NCBI RefSeq assembly: GCF_027594785.1
Contig: NZ_CP075584.1
Span: 3,658,001-3,722,000, forward strand
Length of the DNA: 64,000 nt
Direction: 5' to 3'
Source of the DNA: Cryobacterium breve
GTDB lineage: Bacteria > Actinomycetota > Actinomycetes > Actinomycetales > Microbacteriaceae
The translations under genes were made by a program, and so were the position numbers. This document shows positions 31,256 to 41,140 of the stretch, one piece after another (the first letter of the stretch is position 1; the number at the start of each line of letters is the position of its first letter). Below the pieces are notes generated by a model. The model had not been told where the DNA came from, did not search any database, and was given only the letters and a program-made list of their open reading frames with translations.

Positions 31256-32731
31256 TTGAGCGCTCAGGATACGCCGGGTTTCATTCAACCTGACTTCACG
31301 CTTGCCAACCAACTCTTGGGCATTTTGGCGAATGTCATTAGCAACTTCTGGGCAACGCTCCCTGCGGGTACCAAGGTGTTTCTTATTCTGGTCGTCGTGT
31401 GCGCGATTGTTTTCGGGGGATGGCGGCTCGACTTCTTCGGCAGCCCGAGGACATTCGGCACGGTGGTCGTGGTGTTGGCGGCCTTTCTCGTTCTGATCTC
31501 GATTTTCGATTTCTGGTGGGTCTCTCGCGTCATTCTCTCCCTAGCGGTCGCGGTGCTCATGTTTCGGCTGGTGATCGCGATCTCGCGTCGGGACGTCGAG
31601 ACCTGGGCGGTCGTCACGCTGACAATTGCCGCAGTCCTCTCTGCGCTCGTCAGTGCGCACTTTTCCTGGCCCTATGTCCTCAGCGAGTGGATCTGGACGT
31701 TCGCCCCTATCGTTGGCGTTGCCGCCATTGTTGGTGGCATCGCGGGACCCATTGACGCTCGACGCCGAGCGGAAGAGGCTCGCCAGATTCTGGTTCGGCA
31801 GCATGAAGAGCATATAGAGCGAAGCGAACGATTGGCGCGACAGAAGGCGGCGGCGGCCGAAGCTCGTTGGTCGGCTGACGAGCGCGAACGGGAGCGCGTT
31901 CAACAGCTCGCGGAAGAGCAAGAACGCCAACGGCAAGCCGACGCTGACAAGATGAGCCTAGAGATGCAACGGGCAAACGCAAGGGGGCGCGAACAGCAAG
32001 AGGAACGGGCGCGCTCGGAGGCCGAACGTATCGAATCTCTGCGACGACTCCGGATTCGTCAGGATGAGCAAGAAGCGCTTGATGCTGCGCGTAAGCCTAA
32101 TCCCACGTCGGCTGAACTGTCGGCGAGGCTCGCGAGCACTCTGGGTGCGCTATTCGGCGGCGTCCATGGGCAGGTTGACTTGAGTTTAAGTCTTCGAGAC
32201 CTCGCCGAATTAACAGGTGTAGATTCCGGGAAGCTGCTCAATGACGCGCTGGCTCTGAGAGACCTCAATCAGGTGGAAGTTAACCGAGATATACAACGCG
32301 CTAGCTGGGAAGACGTCACAATCAAATTGACTCAGGAGGGTGCTCGAGTGGCTCACGAACGTAACAACCAGGCTCCCCGGTTCGTAATCAAAAAGGCGTC
32401 GGGGTTAATTGGCGTCAACAACGTAAACGGTGGCTCAATAGCAACGGGCAAGAATGGTGTCGCCTCCTCCAATAATCTCAATTTCGCAGAAATGTCGGTT
32501 CAAGAAGCGACGACAGTGCTCGCTGAAGCGGCGCGCGCAATGAAGCTTCACACTAGCCAGTCGACTCAAGACGCCATTGAGGCCGATGTCGTTGTGCTCG
32601 AGAAGGCGGATGATGCGCCGGCCAGACGGGTCGCGCTGAAACGCTTGAGACGGACTGCCGTGACGGTCGGTAGCGCCGGGGTTCAGTTCCTTGAAATTGC
32701 CAATGGTCTCAAGGCTCTCTTCGGTTGGTAA
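31256..32731 (+). CDS. Membrane protein with long coiled coil and winged-helix-like C-terminus
   Basis: This 491-residue protein starts with TTG after a GGGGG-rich stretch. Four to five membrane helices lie in residues ~35-165 (VFLILVVVCAIVF, TVVVVLAAFLVLI, FAPIVGVAAIVGGI). A very charged, Arg/Glu/Gln-rich coiled coil follows (~170-285), then a winged-helix-like segment (LSLRDLAELTGVDSGKL). The C-terminus is low-complexity then helical. I do not recognise the family. Membrane anchor, coiled coil and C-terminal domain are a common plan for abortive-infection proteins; that is inference from context only. Confidence 0.6.
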   Translation: MSAQDTPGFIQPDFTLANQLLGILANVISNFWATLPAGTKVFLILVVVCAIVFGGWRLDFFGSPRTFGTVVVVLAAFLVLISIFDFWWVSRVILSLAVAVLMFRLVIAISRRDVETWAVVTLTIAAVLSALVSAHFSWPYVLSEWIWTFAPIVGVAAIVGGIAGPIDARRRAEEARQILVRQHEEHIERSERLARQKAAAAEARWSADERERERVQQLAEEQERQRQADADKMSLEMQRANARGREQQEERARSEAERIESLRRLRIRQDEQEALDAARKPNPTSAELSARLASTLGALFGGVHGQVDLSLSLRDLAELTGVDSGKLLNDALALRDLNQVEVNRDIQRASWEDVTIKLTQEGARVAHERNNQAPRFVIKKASGLIGVNNVNGGSIATGKNGVASSNNLNFAEMSVQEATTVLAEAARAMKLHTSQSTQDAIEADVVVLEKADDAPARRVALKRLRRTAVTVGSAGVQFLEIANGLKALFGW

Positions 32732-32869
32732 GAGGTTGCGGCGTTGTCCGCGACATTGAGCAAGAGTTGACCAGTTCTCGTGATGTAAGACTCGCATCGT
32801 GATTTGCGATTAGAAATCGCCAGAGCAGCGGTGGGCCCGTCCGAACCGGAACACGACCCTGGTGGCTCG

Positions 32870-34075
32870 TCACAGCATGACGGGGAAGAATTGGTTGCTC
32901 CTCGTCGTACCTGCGGGGGCGGCTTTGCTGCGATACAAGTCACGGACCGTGAGGGCAGGCGTATCCGGATGCGCGATCAGGTACTCAGCGACGATCTTGA
33001 ACTCAGCGAGTCGACCGTCTGGGATCCCGATTATCGTGTAATCTTCGAACGGGTCAAGGTCCTGGATGCCCAGCGCGACAGCCAATGCGACCCAGTACAA
33101 TCCGACGCCTTTGAACGCCCGAGGTGGCTCCGCCTGCTCGTAATCGATCATTACGATCCCGTGTGCCGTGTCGGCGCTAGCTGTGGCGAGTCGGAGTCCG
33201 AGCCGTCCATGGGAGCGCACTCCCTCGTGCATTTGCGAGTATGTGGTCCACCCAGCAAGGGATGCAGCGCGAGTTACTTCCCTCGCTGACATAAGTACGT
33301 GTCCGACCTTGAGGTCGAGGGAAGAAGCAATCTGCAGGTCGAGCGCAAGTGAGTCACGGTCTGCCTGAATGAACCGTTGAGCATCCCATCCTGAGAGCTG
33401 TGCTGTTCGGGACGGGATCGCAGTCGGCCGGTCGAGCTCGATGTCGTCGCGTATCTCGTCAAGGTTCGTGTCGGCCTGCTCAAGGAGGGCAGCGGTGACG
33501 GCGAACGTCCGATTGATTTCTTGGCTTGGCTTCTCGGCGTTGGGCTTGTAACGGACGTCGTGTTCTACTTCCGCCCACGCATGCTCGAGCATTGTCCGGA
33601 CTTGTACTTCTACCTTGACCTTGATGTGGCCGTTGGGCGCCAAGGTATCTCGAAAGGTAACGACGCTGTCCCAGCCCCTTGGCTTAGTACTGCCTACGAA
33701 CTGGACGCTGCGGTACCCAAAGCCGTCGTCGGTCAATAGGTCTGCCTTGTCCACGTAGGAACCTTCATCCAGAACAAGCATTTTCCATAGGACCTGCTCC
33801 ACCCACGGGATGTCTGAGCGGAAGAAAACCATCACACGAACACCAACGACGTCATCCACTGGACGCGTGGGATCCTTAATCAATTTGGCTTTAAGGGAAT
33901 CCCTTTCTTTGACTCGCGCCTCGACGCGGAAGTACTTCAGTCCTGCATCAAGCAATCGTGTTGGCACACTCTTCTGAAGGTCCTCACGGAGCGCCTGGTA
34001 TGTAGTTAGCGTGCGGTCGTAGTGGTCGAGTATCGACTCAACTAAGGCGGCTTTGGTTTCCGGCGTTAGTGGCAC
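32870..34075 (-). CDS. RelA/SpoT-domain protein with C-terminal extension
   Basis: This protein has 401 residues. The N-terminal ~200 carry (p)ppGpp-synthetase landmarks: RVKERDSLKAKL, DVVGVRVMVFF, GYRSVQFV and VEVQVRTMLEHAWAEVEHDVRY. No HD hydrolase, TGS or ACT domain is present. The C-terminal ~190 residues (GWDAQRFIQ ... GVGLYWVALAVALGI) are not recognisable. Small alarmone synthetases are usually 200-250 residues, so this is a fused form. In a defence island a toxic synthetase fused to its own neutralising or sensing domain (the CapRel logic) is a reasonable hypothesis, unproven. Starts with GTG. Confidence 0.75.
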   Translation of the reverse strand: MPLTPETKAALVESILDHYDRTLTTYQALREDLQKSVPTRLLDAGLKYFRVEARVKERDSLKAKLIKDPTRPVDDVVGVRVMVFFRSDIPWVEQVLWKMLVLDEGSYVDKADLLTDDGFGYRSVQFVGSTKPRGWDSVVTFRDTLAPNGHIKVKVEVQVRTMLEHAWAEVEHDVRYKPNAEKPSQEINRTFAVTAALLEQADTNLDEIRDDIELDRPTAIPSRTAQLSGWDAQRFIQADRDSLALDLQIASSLDLKVGHVLMSAREVTRAASLAGWTTYSQMHEGVRSHGRLGLRLATASADTAHGIVMIDYEQAEPPRAFKGVGLYWVALAVALGIQDLDPFEDYTIIGIPDGRLAEFKIVAEYLIAHPDTPALTVRDLYRSKAAPAGTTRSNQFFPVML

Positions 34076-34168
34076 GACGGAAGACTATCGGATGGGTCGA
34101 ACATGGAGTCAGCTTTAACGTCTGCATTCGCCGGACAGGCAGCAGAGCCAATCTCTCTGGGGAGAACA

Positions 34169-34888
34169 ATGACTGTAACCATTGATCAATTAGAGGACCT
34201 TGGGCTTCTTTTCGGCCCGGCAGCTTCATTGCTTCGAGCCGACCGCCAGAACGACATCCTGGCAGGCGTAGGGCAGACTCCGCGTGAAGCGGAGGTCACC
34301 GCGTTCATGGCCGCGTCAGACGGTGCACTAGAGCAGGCTCTGATTCGTTCCTTCTGTCAAGTTTGGGGTATCGAACCTGCCTGCGGCCTTCGACTCATTT
34401 CGGGTAAGGCTTTTGGGAAAGAAACCGGGCAAACGGATCACCGCAGCATTGACCTGGTCGTGAAAATCGCGAAGGACGACGACGGCCGTCCTATTTCGCG
34501 CCCCGTCATTGCCATCGAGGCGAAATTCGCGGCGATGGTCAATGGAAAGTGGGGATATTGCCCCCAGCATCTGGGCCACACTGATCGGCGGTACTCGAAC
34601 CAGATCATCTGCTACGTGAATGGTTGTACCAACAGTCTGCTGGACGAGGGCGTCGGCTTCGTTTGGTTGGGGCTCCCTTCCAAAGTTCCCGGACAGCCGT
34701 TATGGGGCAAGAAGGCCATTAACCCAAACGACGGCCTGGAGGACGCTTTTGTTGAGCAGACAGCTGCTACTCAACGGTGGCGAATGCTCACATGGCCGTC
34801 CCTTTTCGCTGATGTGGACAACATTGCGGCAAATTCAGACGTACGAGACGCCGTCCTGCGGGCTTTGGGCCGTGGAACGCGCGCCTGA
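34169..34888 (+). CDS. Predicted PD-(D/E)XK-type nuclease
   Basis: This 239-residue protein starts at an ATG preceded by GGGGAG; an in-frame ATG at 34103 is an alternative. The core shows SIDLVVKIA (Asp) followed by VIAIEAKFAAM (Glu-x-Lys), the order of a PD-(D/E)XK active site, then RYSNQIICYVNG. Length and motif fit a stand-alone restriction-like nuclease. It is divergent from the RelA/SpoT gene with a short shared intergenic region, so they may be functionally paired. No methylase partner is adjacent. Confidence 0.55.
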   Translation: MTVTIDQLEDLGLLFGPAASLLRADRQNDILAGVGQTPREAEVTAFMAASDGALEQALIRSFCQVWGIEPACGLRLISGKAFGKETGQTDHRSIDLVVKIAKDDDGRPISRPVIAIEAKFAAMVNGKWGYCPQHLGHTDRRYSNQIICYVNGCTNSLLDEGVGFVWLGLPSKVPGQPLWGKKAINPNDGLEDAFVEQTAATQRWRMLTWPSLFADVDNIAANSDVRDAVLRALGRGTRA

Positions 34889-35053
34889 CGCGACACGAGA
34901 ATGCGTGCTTGAGCGCCGTCGAAGTATTGAACACGGTCGAACAGAGCTGCACCGAACAGAGCGCCGTCCAACGAACCGTTTGGATTGCATGTCGTCGTGT
35001 CCTTGGCCGGTGTCCTCGGTGAGTCGGTTGCGAAGGCATGAAAGACTACGAGA

Positions 35054-35506
35054 ATGTGGAATGAAACTAATGGCATCACCGGAATTGGCTATGAAGGGGA
35101 GACCTTAGACTCCTTCATTCGCAAGCTGTCGGACTGGAATGTTGCGACGCTTGTGGATGTCCGACTCAATGCCATTTCGCGCAAGCGCGGATTCTCCAAG
35201 ACTGCTTTGTCTCTCGGTCTTGAAGCAAAAGGGATTGCGTATTTGCACTTACCAGCGCTCGGAAATCCAAAGGATAACCGGGACGGCTATGGCGAGAGTC
35301 ATGGACACGCGGCTGACATTGCCCGTGGAGTCTTCCGCGAGCGGCTGGGTGGTGATGCGGCGCGCATGGCGATGGATAGGCTCGTGGAAGTCGCCCAGCG
35401 CCAACGGGTCGCAGTTCTCTGCTTCGAATCAAATGAGCGTCATTGCCACCGGCAACAAGTTATCGAGGCTGCTGTCGAACAGTTGGGCTCGCTCCTGACT
35501 GTCTAA
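35054..35506 (+). CDS. DUF488 family protein
   Basis: This 150-residue protein has the hallmarks GIGYEG (residues 10-15), TLVDVRLNAISRKRGFSK, YLHLPALGNPK and the C-terminal AVLCFESNERHCHR. DUF488 proteins are small and of unknown biochemistry. The conserved CxE/CHR-like end suggests metal or nucleotide binding. Its stop is immediately beside the convergent gene at 35503, and such a pair may form a cargo unit. Confidence 0.8.
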   Translation: MWNETNGITGIGYEGETLDSFIRKLSDWNVATLVDVRLNAISRKRGFSKTALSLGLEAKGIAYLHLPALGNPKDNRDGYGESHGHAADIARGVFRERLGGDAARMAMDRLVEVAQRQRVAVLCFESNERHCHRQQVIEAAVEQLGSLLTV

Positions 35507-36346
35507 ATTCCGAAGTCAAGCGTTGAACCGTAGTCCGATGCGCGCGGGGGGCTGTAGACGCCCAAGACGCTGAAGTTTCGACGCTTCACCGGATCTGCGA
35601 TATTCCCTACGAAGAAGTGGGGTCGTTTCGTTGGTGAGCAGAAGTCGTCCATGTACTTGGCGCGAATCTTCTCAATTGTTGTCGCGTCGTCATCTTTCCA
35701 GAGGCTCAGTTGCAGTGCCGTGAGTTCCCAGTCGAGAATGCCCTGCGAATGCCCCTTGCACCCTTCGCTTTCACAGAAGTATTCGTATTTCGCTCGAAAT
35801 CGGGGTGCCTTCAGGCTCCGGCGGGATAGCTTCGCCGAACAGGCTCTCCTGTTGTAGCGCCTGGTTGACTCTCGATTGCTGTGCGGCGGTCCAAGGCTTA
35901 CCTGGTTCAACGATGACCCTCTTGACGAGTCGGGGCCGTATGAGTGCGAGGGACGTTGCGTTCAAGTTCGCGGCGACGCCGGCATTCAGCTCGCACATCG
36001 TCGGTCCGATTAGAGGTTCAAGGATTGCTCCACGGGCACGAATCTTCTGGATCGGGTCGCCTTCGCGTTCAAGGGTATCGATGTTGACCTTGTAGCTCTC
36101 GGCACGTTTGTCGGTCGGGTTGTCGATGAGATCGGCCCTTATTACGTCGTACTTGTGAAATTGTTGACCTGTAGTCATCCTCCGAAAGGGGATGGGGTAA
36201 AGCCGGATCCAGGTCGGGTGTGCGCCGTCGAGGCGTACGCCAGCGACGCAAACTGTGTCTCCGTACTTCTCAGAAGGTTCAGGCGATGCCTTCACTGTAA
36301 TCAGTACTCGAGCTCGCTCGCTCAGAACCACTTGGACCCCCGTCAT
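35503..36346 (-). CDS. Unknown protein convergent with DUF488 gene, frame broken once
   Basis: The corrected protein is about 280 residues. The N-terminal half (RVLITVKASPEPSEKYGDTV ... TWIRLYPIPFRRM ... KYDVIRADL) has repeated beta/OB-like character. The C-terminal part has a Cys-rich stretch (YEYFCESEGCKGHSQ) and a conserved-looking DWEL. The frame breaks at 35812-35818, CAGGCTC on the plus strand, which in the gene is GAGCCTG for GAGCTG and restores PE-LKAPRFRAKYEYF. No family recognised. The convergent DUF488 gene ends in the same few bases, so co-inheritance is likely. Start is uncertain. Confidence 0.55.
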
Positions 36347-36679
36347 TCGGCCGTGTACTTGGCTGACGATATCGCTCAGAGTTGATGTATCGTTGCGGCG
36401 CGCCGACTGTGTTTTCGTCCGGATCAGCCAATTAGCTCGCGACGGCTTCTGGCCGCCGAGCTCGGTTGGGGCAGTGGCCTCAGTGCATGCCTTCACCGCT
36501 TGTCGTCGATGGTCGTCTAACTCGAGAGAAGCTTGACGAAGCACTTTCACTCGCCGCTGAGTATGCCGGGCTGGACTCCGAAGCCACACTCGACCTCCGC
36601 CGTGTTGAGCACTGCCTTCTTCTCTACAAGGGCTTGGGTGGGTGCTGTTGTCCGGCAAATGGCGGTCAGGTCCGATAAT

Positions 36680-37320
36680 TGCGCTCGGCACAGCGGAACA
36701 GGCTTCAACACAGTGCAACACAGCTCGTCAGCGCCAGCGCTTGCCAGTGTTTGCAAGGAATCCGGGGGGCAATCACAGCCGGCACAGCATTTCGCGCATA
36801 TGCCCCTATAGGGGGATTTGGAAGCTTATTTGCGTAGAACCCTCTAATTTGGGAGAGCCCCTTAACTTAACTTTTTTTTCTCTTATAAGAGATATGTACT
36901 ACTGTACTGACTGTGTTGGGCCTTGCATCCCTTGTCCCGTAAGGGATCGGCCGGGACAGTTGAGCCTGCGCAGGACTGTGTTTGCTGTGTTGAGGGCCCC
37001 GAAATCAGCTCTCCGCGCCCGTCCTCGACGCGAGCGAAGTCCGCTCCGTCGTAGATGCCTTCCGGGACCAGGGCGAAGTGGTCGATTTCTTCGATTTGCC
37101 TGATTTCGTAGACGATGTTTTTGATTTCATCGCCCTGCACGCCGATCTTGAACGGCGGGGGTGTCGGCTCGTGCGTACGGCTGTGAGCCTGCCGACGAGC
37201 GACAAACCAGCGCCTCTTTCACGGCCAGACCGGTTAGCTACGGTTCAGTGGGTCACGTACCTGGCTATTTGGTGCCACATCTTGGCGGGGCGAAATCGGT
37301 TTCTTGACGTCACCATCGTC
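36680..37320. repeat. Palindrome-rich block shared with island 2 (copy 1)
   Basis: This segment is closely similar to 63370-64000. It holds repeated CACAG-type motifs (36690-36730), perfect palindromes CCCCTATAGGGG (36803-36814) and CTCTTATAAGAG (36880-36891), a T tract, and two mutually exclusive stems at 36927-36958. A small minus-strand frame (36883-37140) overlaps it. It lies at the same relative place in both islands, between accessory genes. An origin, regulatory RNA or boundary element is possible. The flanks 36347-36680 and 37320-37594 show no convincing gene. Confidence 0.7.
36883..37140 (-). CDS. Possible small protein in the shared block (copy 1)
   Basis: This 85-residue minus-strand frame begins MQGDEIKNIVYEIRQIEE, with a plausible ALVPEGIYDGADFARV core. 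The same start is present in island 2 (63643-63840), where the core is retained but a six-residue unit is duplicated and the end differs. The tails diverge because of an indel at 36962-36968. A competing plus-strand frame (37078-37512) is also open and predicts membrane segments. I cannot decide firmly between them. Confidence 0.35.
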   Translation of the reverse strand: MQGDEIKNIVYEIRQIEEIDHFALVPEGIYDGADFARVEDGRGELISGPSTQQTQSCAGSTVPADPLRDKGCKAQHSQYSSTYLL

Positions 37321-37594
37321 ACCACCGCTATCGTGGTGCTCATGCGCCTAGCCATCGCAGCTGTTGAGCACGAATCAACCGAAACAGGCAACGTGCGAGC
37401 CCACGAGGGCTGGGAGCCCGATTGGATTCAGGGATTTTTCACCTGCGTTCTTCGATGCCAGCGCGAGGTGGGTTTCGGCCGTGCGGACATATCAGGGCGT
37501 TATCGGCGGTAAGCCAACGACATCATTAGCATGAGGGTGAGCCGACAGCCGGCGAGAGGAGCGCAACGGTGGATTTCGCAGCCCGAGTGAAACG

Positions 37595-38143
37595 ATGAAC
37601 GACCGCGAGAACCGCATCGGTTATCAGCAATACGTGGATTGGATGGGCGCCGCCGTGCTCTCTCTGGCGGACATCTGGCCCGAATCGACGCGAGCGATGA
37701 TAGTCGGGCTCAACCCTGCCCCAGCCAGTGTTGAAGCCGGTCACTACTATCAAGGTCGAACCGGACAGCGACAACTCCGTCGACTCGCTGCTGCGGGGTT
37801 ATTCACGCTCTCGGACTCAAGCGCGCACTTTGAGGCCCCTGCTGCCGAAGCTGGAGTTGGGTTCACCGATATTGTGAAGCGTCCGACACATGGCGAGAGC
37901 GACGTGAGCCGAGCAGAGCTGGAGCATGGGAAGTTCCTACTCGAAAATCAGCTCGCCGAGCGCAACGTGCGCCTCATCATCAGTGTTTTCCGGCACCCCG
38001 TTGAAGCGCTGCTCGGCGCCGGCGGAGCGCCAGGCTTGCAAGAAGCACGTACCCGCTGGGGCGCACAAGTCTTCAGAATGCCCGGCCCGTTTGAGCAACG
38101 TGAAAAGGCTGATGCGGTCATGGCAACCCTCCCAATCCGTTGA
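37595..38143 (+). CDS. Uracil-DNA glycosylase-like protein (MUG/TDG type)
   Basis: This 182-residue protein has the motif IVGLNPAPASVEAGHYYQG near residue 30, corresponding to the GINPG...H-x-F/Y motif of mismatch-specific uracil glycosylases, and GFTDIVKRPT near residue 90, corresponding to GLTNLVKR. The C-terminal R-H-P region (VFRHPVEALLG) fits the family. It would remove uracil or modified pyrimidines. In a defence island it may instead attack phage DNA with modified bases, which is inference from location. Confidence 0.7.
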   Translation: MNDRENRIGYQQYVDWMGAAVLSLADIWPESTRAMIVGLNPAPASVEAGHYYQGRTGQRQLRRLAAAGLFTLSDSSAHFEAPAAEAGVGFTDIVKRPTHGESDVSRAELEHGKFLLENQLAERNVRLIISVFRHPVEALLGAGGAPGLQEARTRWGAQVFRMPGPFEQREKADAVMATLPIR

Positions 38144-38285
38144 GTAGAAGGCATGTGGTGCAGCCCCGCAGGCTCGCGACGGGTTGCGTAACCCTCGAAA
38201 GTCCGTTGCCTCCCCGACCGACAACCGCGGCACAGCCGACCGCACGCACTGACAGCTCGGCACAGATACCTGAAATGAGTAGCTC

Positions 38286-40469
38286 ATGGAACCGATGACC
38301 GAGGATGCGGCGACTTGGCAGTGGATGGCCGACGACCCACTGGGAAACGCTGGGGCCGACCCAAGGTCGAGATACTTTGACCGAACGTCGTTCGTTGCAA
38401 CGACGGCCAGTGCGATGCAGGGGGCCCGCGGTCAAAGCACGTCATCGGTCTTTGGGCTAATAGGTGCCTGGGGTTCCGGCAAAACGACACTCATCTCCGC
38501 ATTGACGTCGCAGCTGGAAGCCGCAGATTGGAGCGTGCACCATTTCAATCCGTGGCTGTACGCCGACGCCGATTCGCTCAGGTGGGGGTTCTTCTCCGAG
38601 CTGCGTGAAGCAATGCCTGCGGGCGCCAAGTGGAATAACGCACGCAAGAATGTGGAGAAGCTGCGCGGCGCGGTCGTGCCGTTAACGAAGCTCGCAAGCG
38701 CGATTGGTCCAGATATGAGCGGTGCGGCTGAATACCTCCTGAACCCCGGGAGTTTCAGCGTGACAAAAATGCGGGACAAGGTCGCGAAGCATCTGGAGAG
38801 GCTAACCGAGCCCGTGCTGGTCGTGCTCGACGACCTCGACCGCCTGACTTCGGCCGAACTGCTCGAAACGTTCAAGCTCGTGCGATTTATCGGTCGCCTC
38901 CCGAACGTGTACTACCTGCTCTGCTATGACGAGAAGACGCTTGTCGACCTCCTGGAAAAGACGGACTTGATCGGCGGCAAGAACGATGGCCGTGCGCTCG
39001 ACTATCTGGAAAAAATTGTCCAACTTCGCTTCGATATCCCGCCTTTGCGGGTCGACTTAGTTGAGGAACTCTTCGAGGCGGCGCTCCGAGGAATCGTCGA
39101 AAAGAATGGCATCACTCTCACGACCCGCGATGAGTCTCGCCTCATAGAACTACTGCGAACTGGGCTAGTGGGCCGGCTCACAACGCCGCGCGCAATTCGA
39201 AATCTTTTCGCGCAGGCTCGAGGCATTTCTGCCTCCGGTTGCCAATGAAGTGGATACTGTCGACTTCGTATTGCTCAGCTGGATTCGCACCTTCGAACCA
39301 GTCCTCTACCGACAGGCTCCAGGGGCAGCGCGAATTCCTGGTTGGCGGGAGCATTGGACTCGGATTCGACTTCGACAAGAACAACGCGCTGGAGAAGCGA
39401 AAGGCTCGGCTCGCAGAAATTCTCAAAGGAGGCGACGTAACCGGGGCCCACGCCACAGTTACCGTGAGCGTCCTGCAAGCACTATTCCCCGCCATCGCGC
39501 GCATCATGAATGACCAGGAGACCTCAAACCTTCCTCGACTTGATGCGCGCAGAATCGCCGACGACTTCTATTTCGACCGGTACTTCAATTTCGGTGTCCC
39601 AGGAGATGACTTGCCCGACGCGACAGTGCGAACGGCGCTGAACGAACTCGGACGGTTGGCCACGGCCTCGACCGAGCGGCTCGAAGAGCATCTCGCATCG
39701 GACACACGACGGACAATTCAGAAAATAGAACGCGAGCGCGCGCATACGCCGGAAGCATCTGCAGCAATTGTCCGCTGGGCGCTGGAGCAGTACATGCTGC
39801 TGCCTGAACAAAACGGCTGGTTGTCTCCACGAGACCAACTCGCCAACTTCTTGGCGGGACCACTCGTTGACGCCAACACCGCCAGCTACCCCGACTTTGT
39901 TCGCGAGGCTCTCCATGCTGGAATTGAACCCACCTACATGCTCCTTGACGCAACGCGCAGCCTCGTCGGACGATACCTCGGAAATGGAGCCGAGATACGA
40001 CTGTGGAACCAACGCGGCGAGAAACTCCAAGCCGAGCTTTTCGCAGAGTTTCCAAAGCTCATCACCGAAGCAGCCACGAAGCCGGTGTTCGATGTTCACC
40101 CATACGTCCTCCAGGCTCCTATTCACTTGGGGTGGGTTGGATCGGGATGCTGCCGCAGAAGTCATCCGCCAAAGCATTGACAGGGGTGCGTGGTCAATTC
40201 TCGATGTTCTTGCGCGGCTAGTCACAAGTACCGTGCCTTTAGGCAGCGGTCCGTCGGCCATCTCGTCGATTGCAGAGTTTGACGCGAACTGGGCAAGCAA
40301 CTTCGTTGACTTACCAAAAGTGCGCGAAGACCTTGCCGCTCAAATCGCTTCTGCGGGAGCGTTGGAACCTCTGCGACGCGCCGAAGCAAACCCTGTGAAT
40401 CGTCGTGCGTATGTCTTGTCCTGGCTCAATGAGCATCCCGCGGCCAGCGTTGACGCGGTTGCGGGATGA
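38286..40469 (+). CDS. KAP-family P-loop NTPase, frame broken three times
   Basis: The corrected protein is about 725 residues. Walker A is GAWGSGKTTLI near residue 60 and Walker B is VLVVLDDLDRLT near 180. FNPWLY and TPRAIRNLF are also KAP landmarks. Breaks are at 39214-39220, 39313-39319 and 40112-40118. All three read CAGGCTC where CAGCTC continues the frame (FAQ-LEAFLPPV; LYRQ-LQGQREFL; VLQ-LLFTWGGLDRD). Three identical corrections in one gene argue strongly for artefact. KAP NTPases are often defence-associated; a small nuclease-like gene follows within 60 bp. Confidence 0.78.
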
Positions 40470-40528
40470 CAGGCTCCGTCGTAGGGTAATCGATTCCGAG
40501 CTGCGGACAACGCTGGGAAAGTGAAGCC

Positions 40529-40979
40529 ATGACGACGCCGCACATCGGAGCGGCAGGGAAACTGCTCGTTGAATACAGGATTCTGGAAGCGCGGGATTGA
40601 TTCTGCCCGAATGACAACCGATGCCGGCATCGACTTGGTCGTGTATTCGCCCGTGCGTTCAGAAGCTGCAACGGCTCGGGTCAAGACGGTCGAACGGGCG
40701 ATGCCGGCCGGCGGAACCGGGAAGCTGACCATCGGCTGGAATTTCCCGCACGGTTGTCCTGCGCAGATACTTGCCGCCGTTTCACTCGATGAGGACAAAG
40801 TCTGGCTCTTCACCATCGGCGTGGCACAGGACTTGGGGCAACAACACAGCAGCAGCGGAACATGGCGCCTCTACTGGTACACCGATGAAGCCGTTGGCGC
40901 CCAGGCTCGTGGACAGTCAGAGACTAGCGACTACCTGCTTGAGGCTCGCGCCGATTCCCTATTCCTTACGGTTCAATAG
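40529..40979 (+). CDS. Small PD-(D/E)XK-like protein, frame broken once
   Basis: The corrected protein is about 150 residues. It begins MTTPHIGAAGKLLVEYRIL, the G-A-A-G-x-x-x-V start of small restriction-endonuclease-like proteins, then DAGIDLVVYSP (Asp) and ARVKTVERA (Val-Lys). An extra C near 40600 breaks the frame between ...RILEA and GIDSARM. It follows the KAP ATPase closely and may be its effector. The enzymatic assignment is tentative because the Glu/Gln of the motif is not clear. Confidence 0.5.
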
Positions 40980-41088
40980 TGGCTCAAGGACAGGTGTGGA
41001 GGAAAAGGTGTCAGTCCGCGGAGGAAAACGCACTTTCTAGACGCCCAGCTTCCGCGCCCTCAGGAGTTTCGCGAACAGCCCACATTTA

Positions 41089-41127
41089 GCCCCGGAATCA
41101 TGCGGAAGTAGCGTGGTCCGGGGCTTT
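41089..41127 (+). terminator. Hairpin before nested element
   Basis: AGCCCCGGA and TCCGGGGCT form a 9-bp stem followed by TTTGT. This is a plausible terminator for the KAP/nuclease genes, a few bases left of the nested element's direct repeat. Confidence 0.55.
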
Positions 41128-41140
41128 GTCATTTCCCTAG

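Noticed and set aside
37078..37512. Plus-strand 144-residue membrane-like frame
   Set aside because: It overlaps the more plausible minus-strand frame and the shared regulatory block; hydrophobic stretches may be chance. Not firmly excluded.
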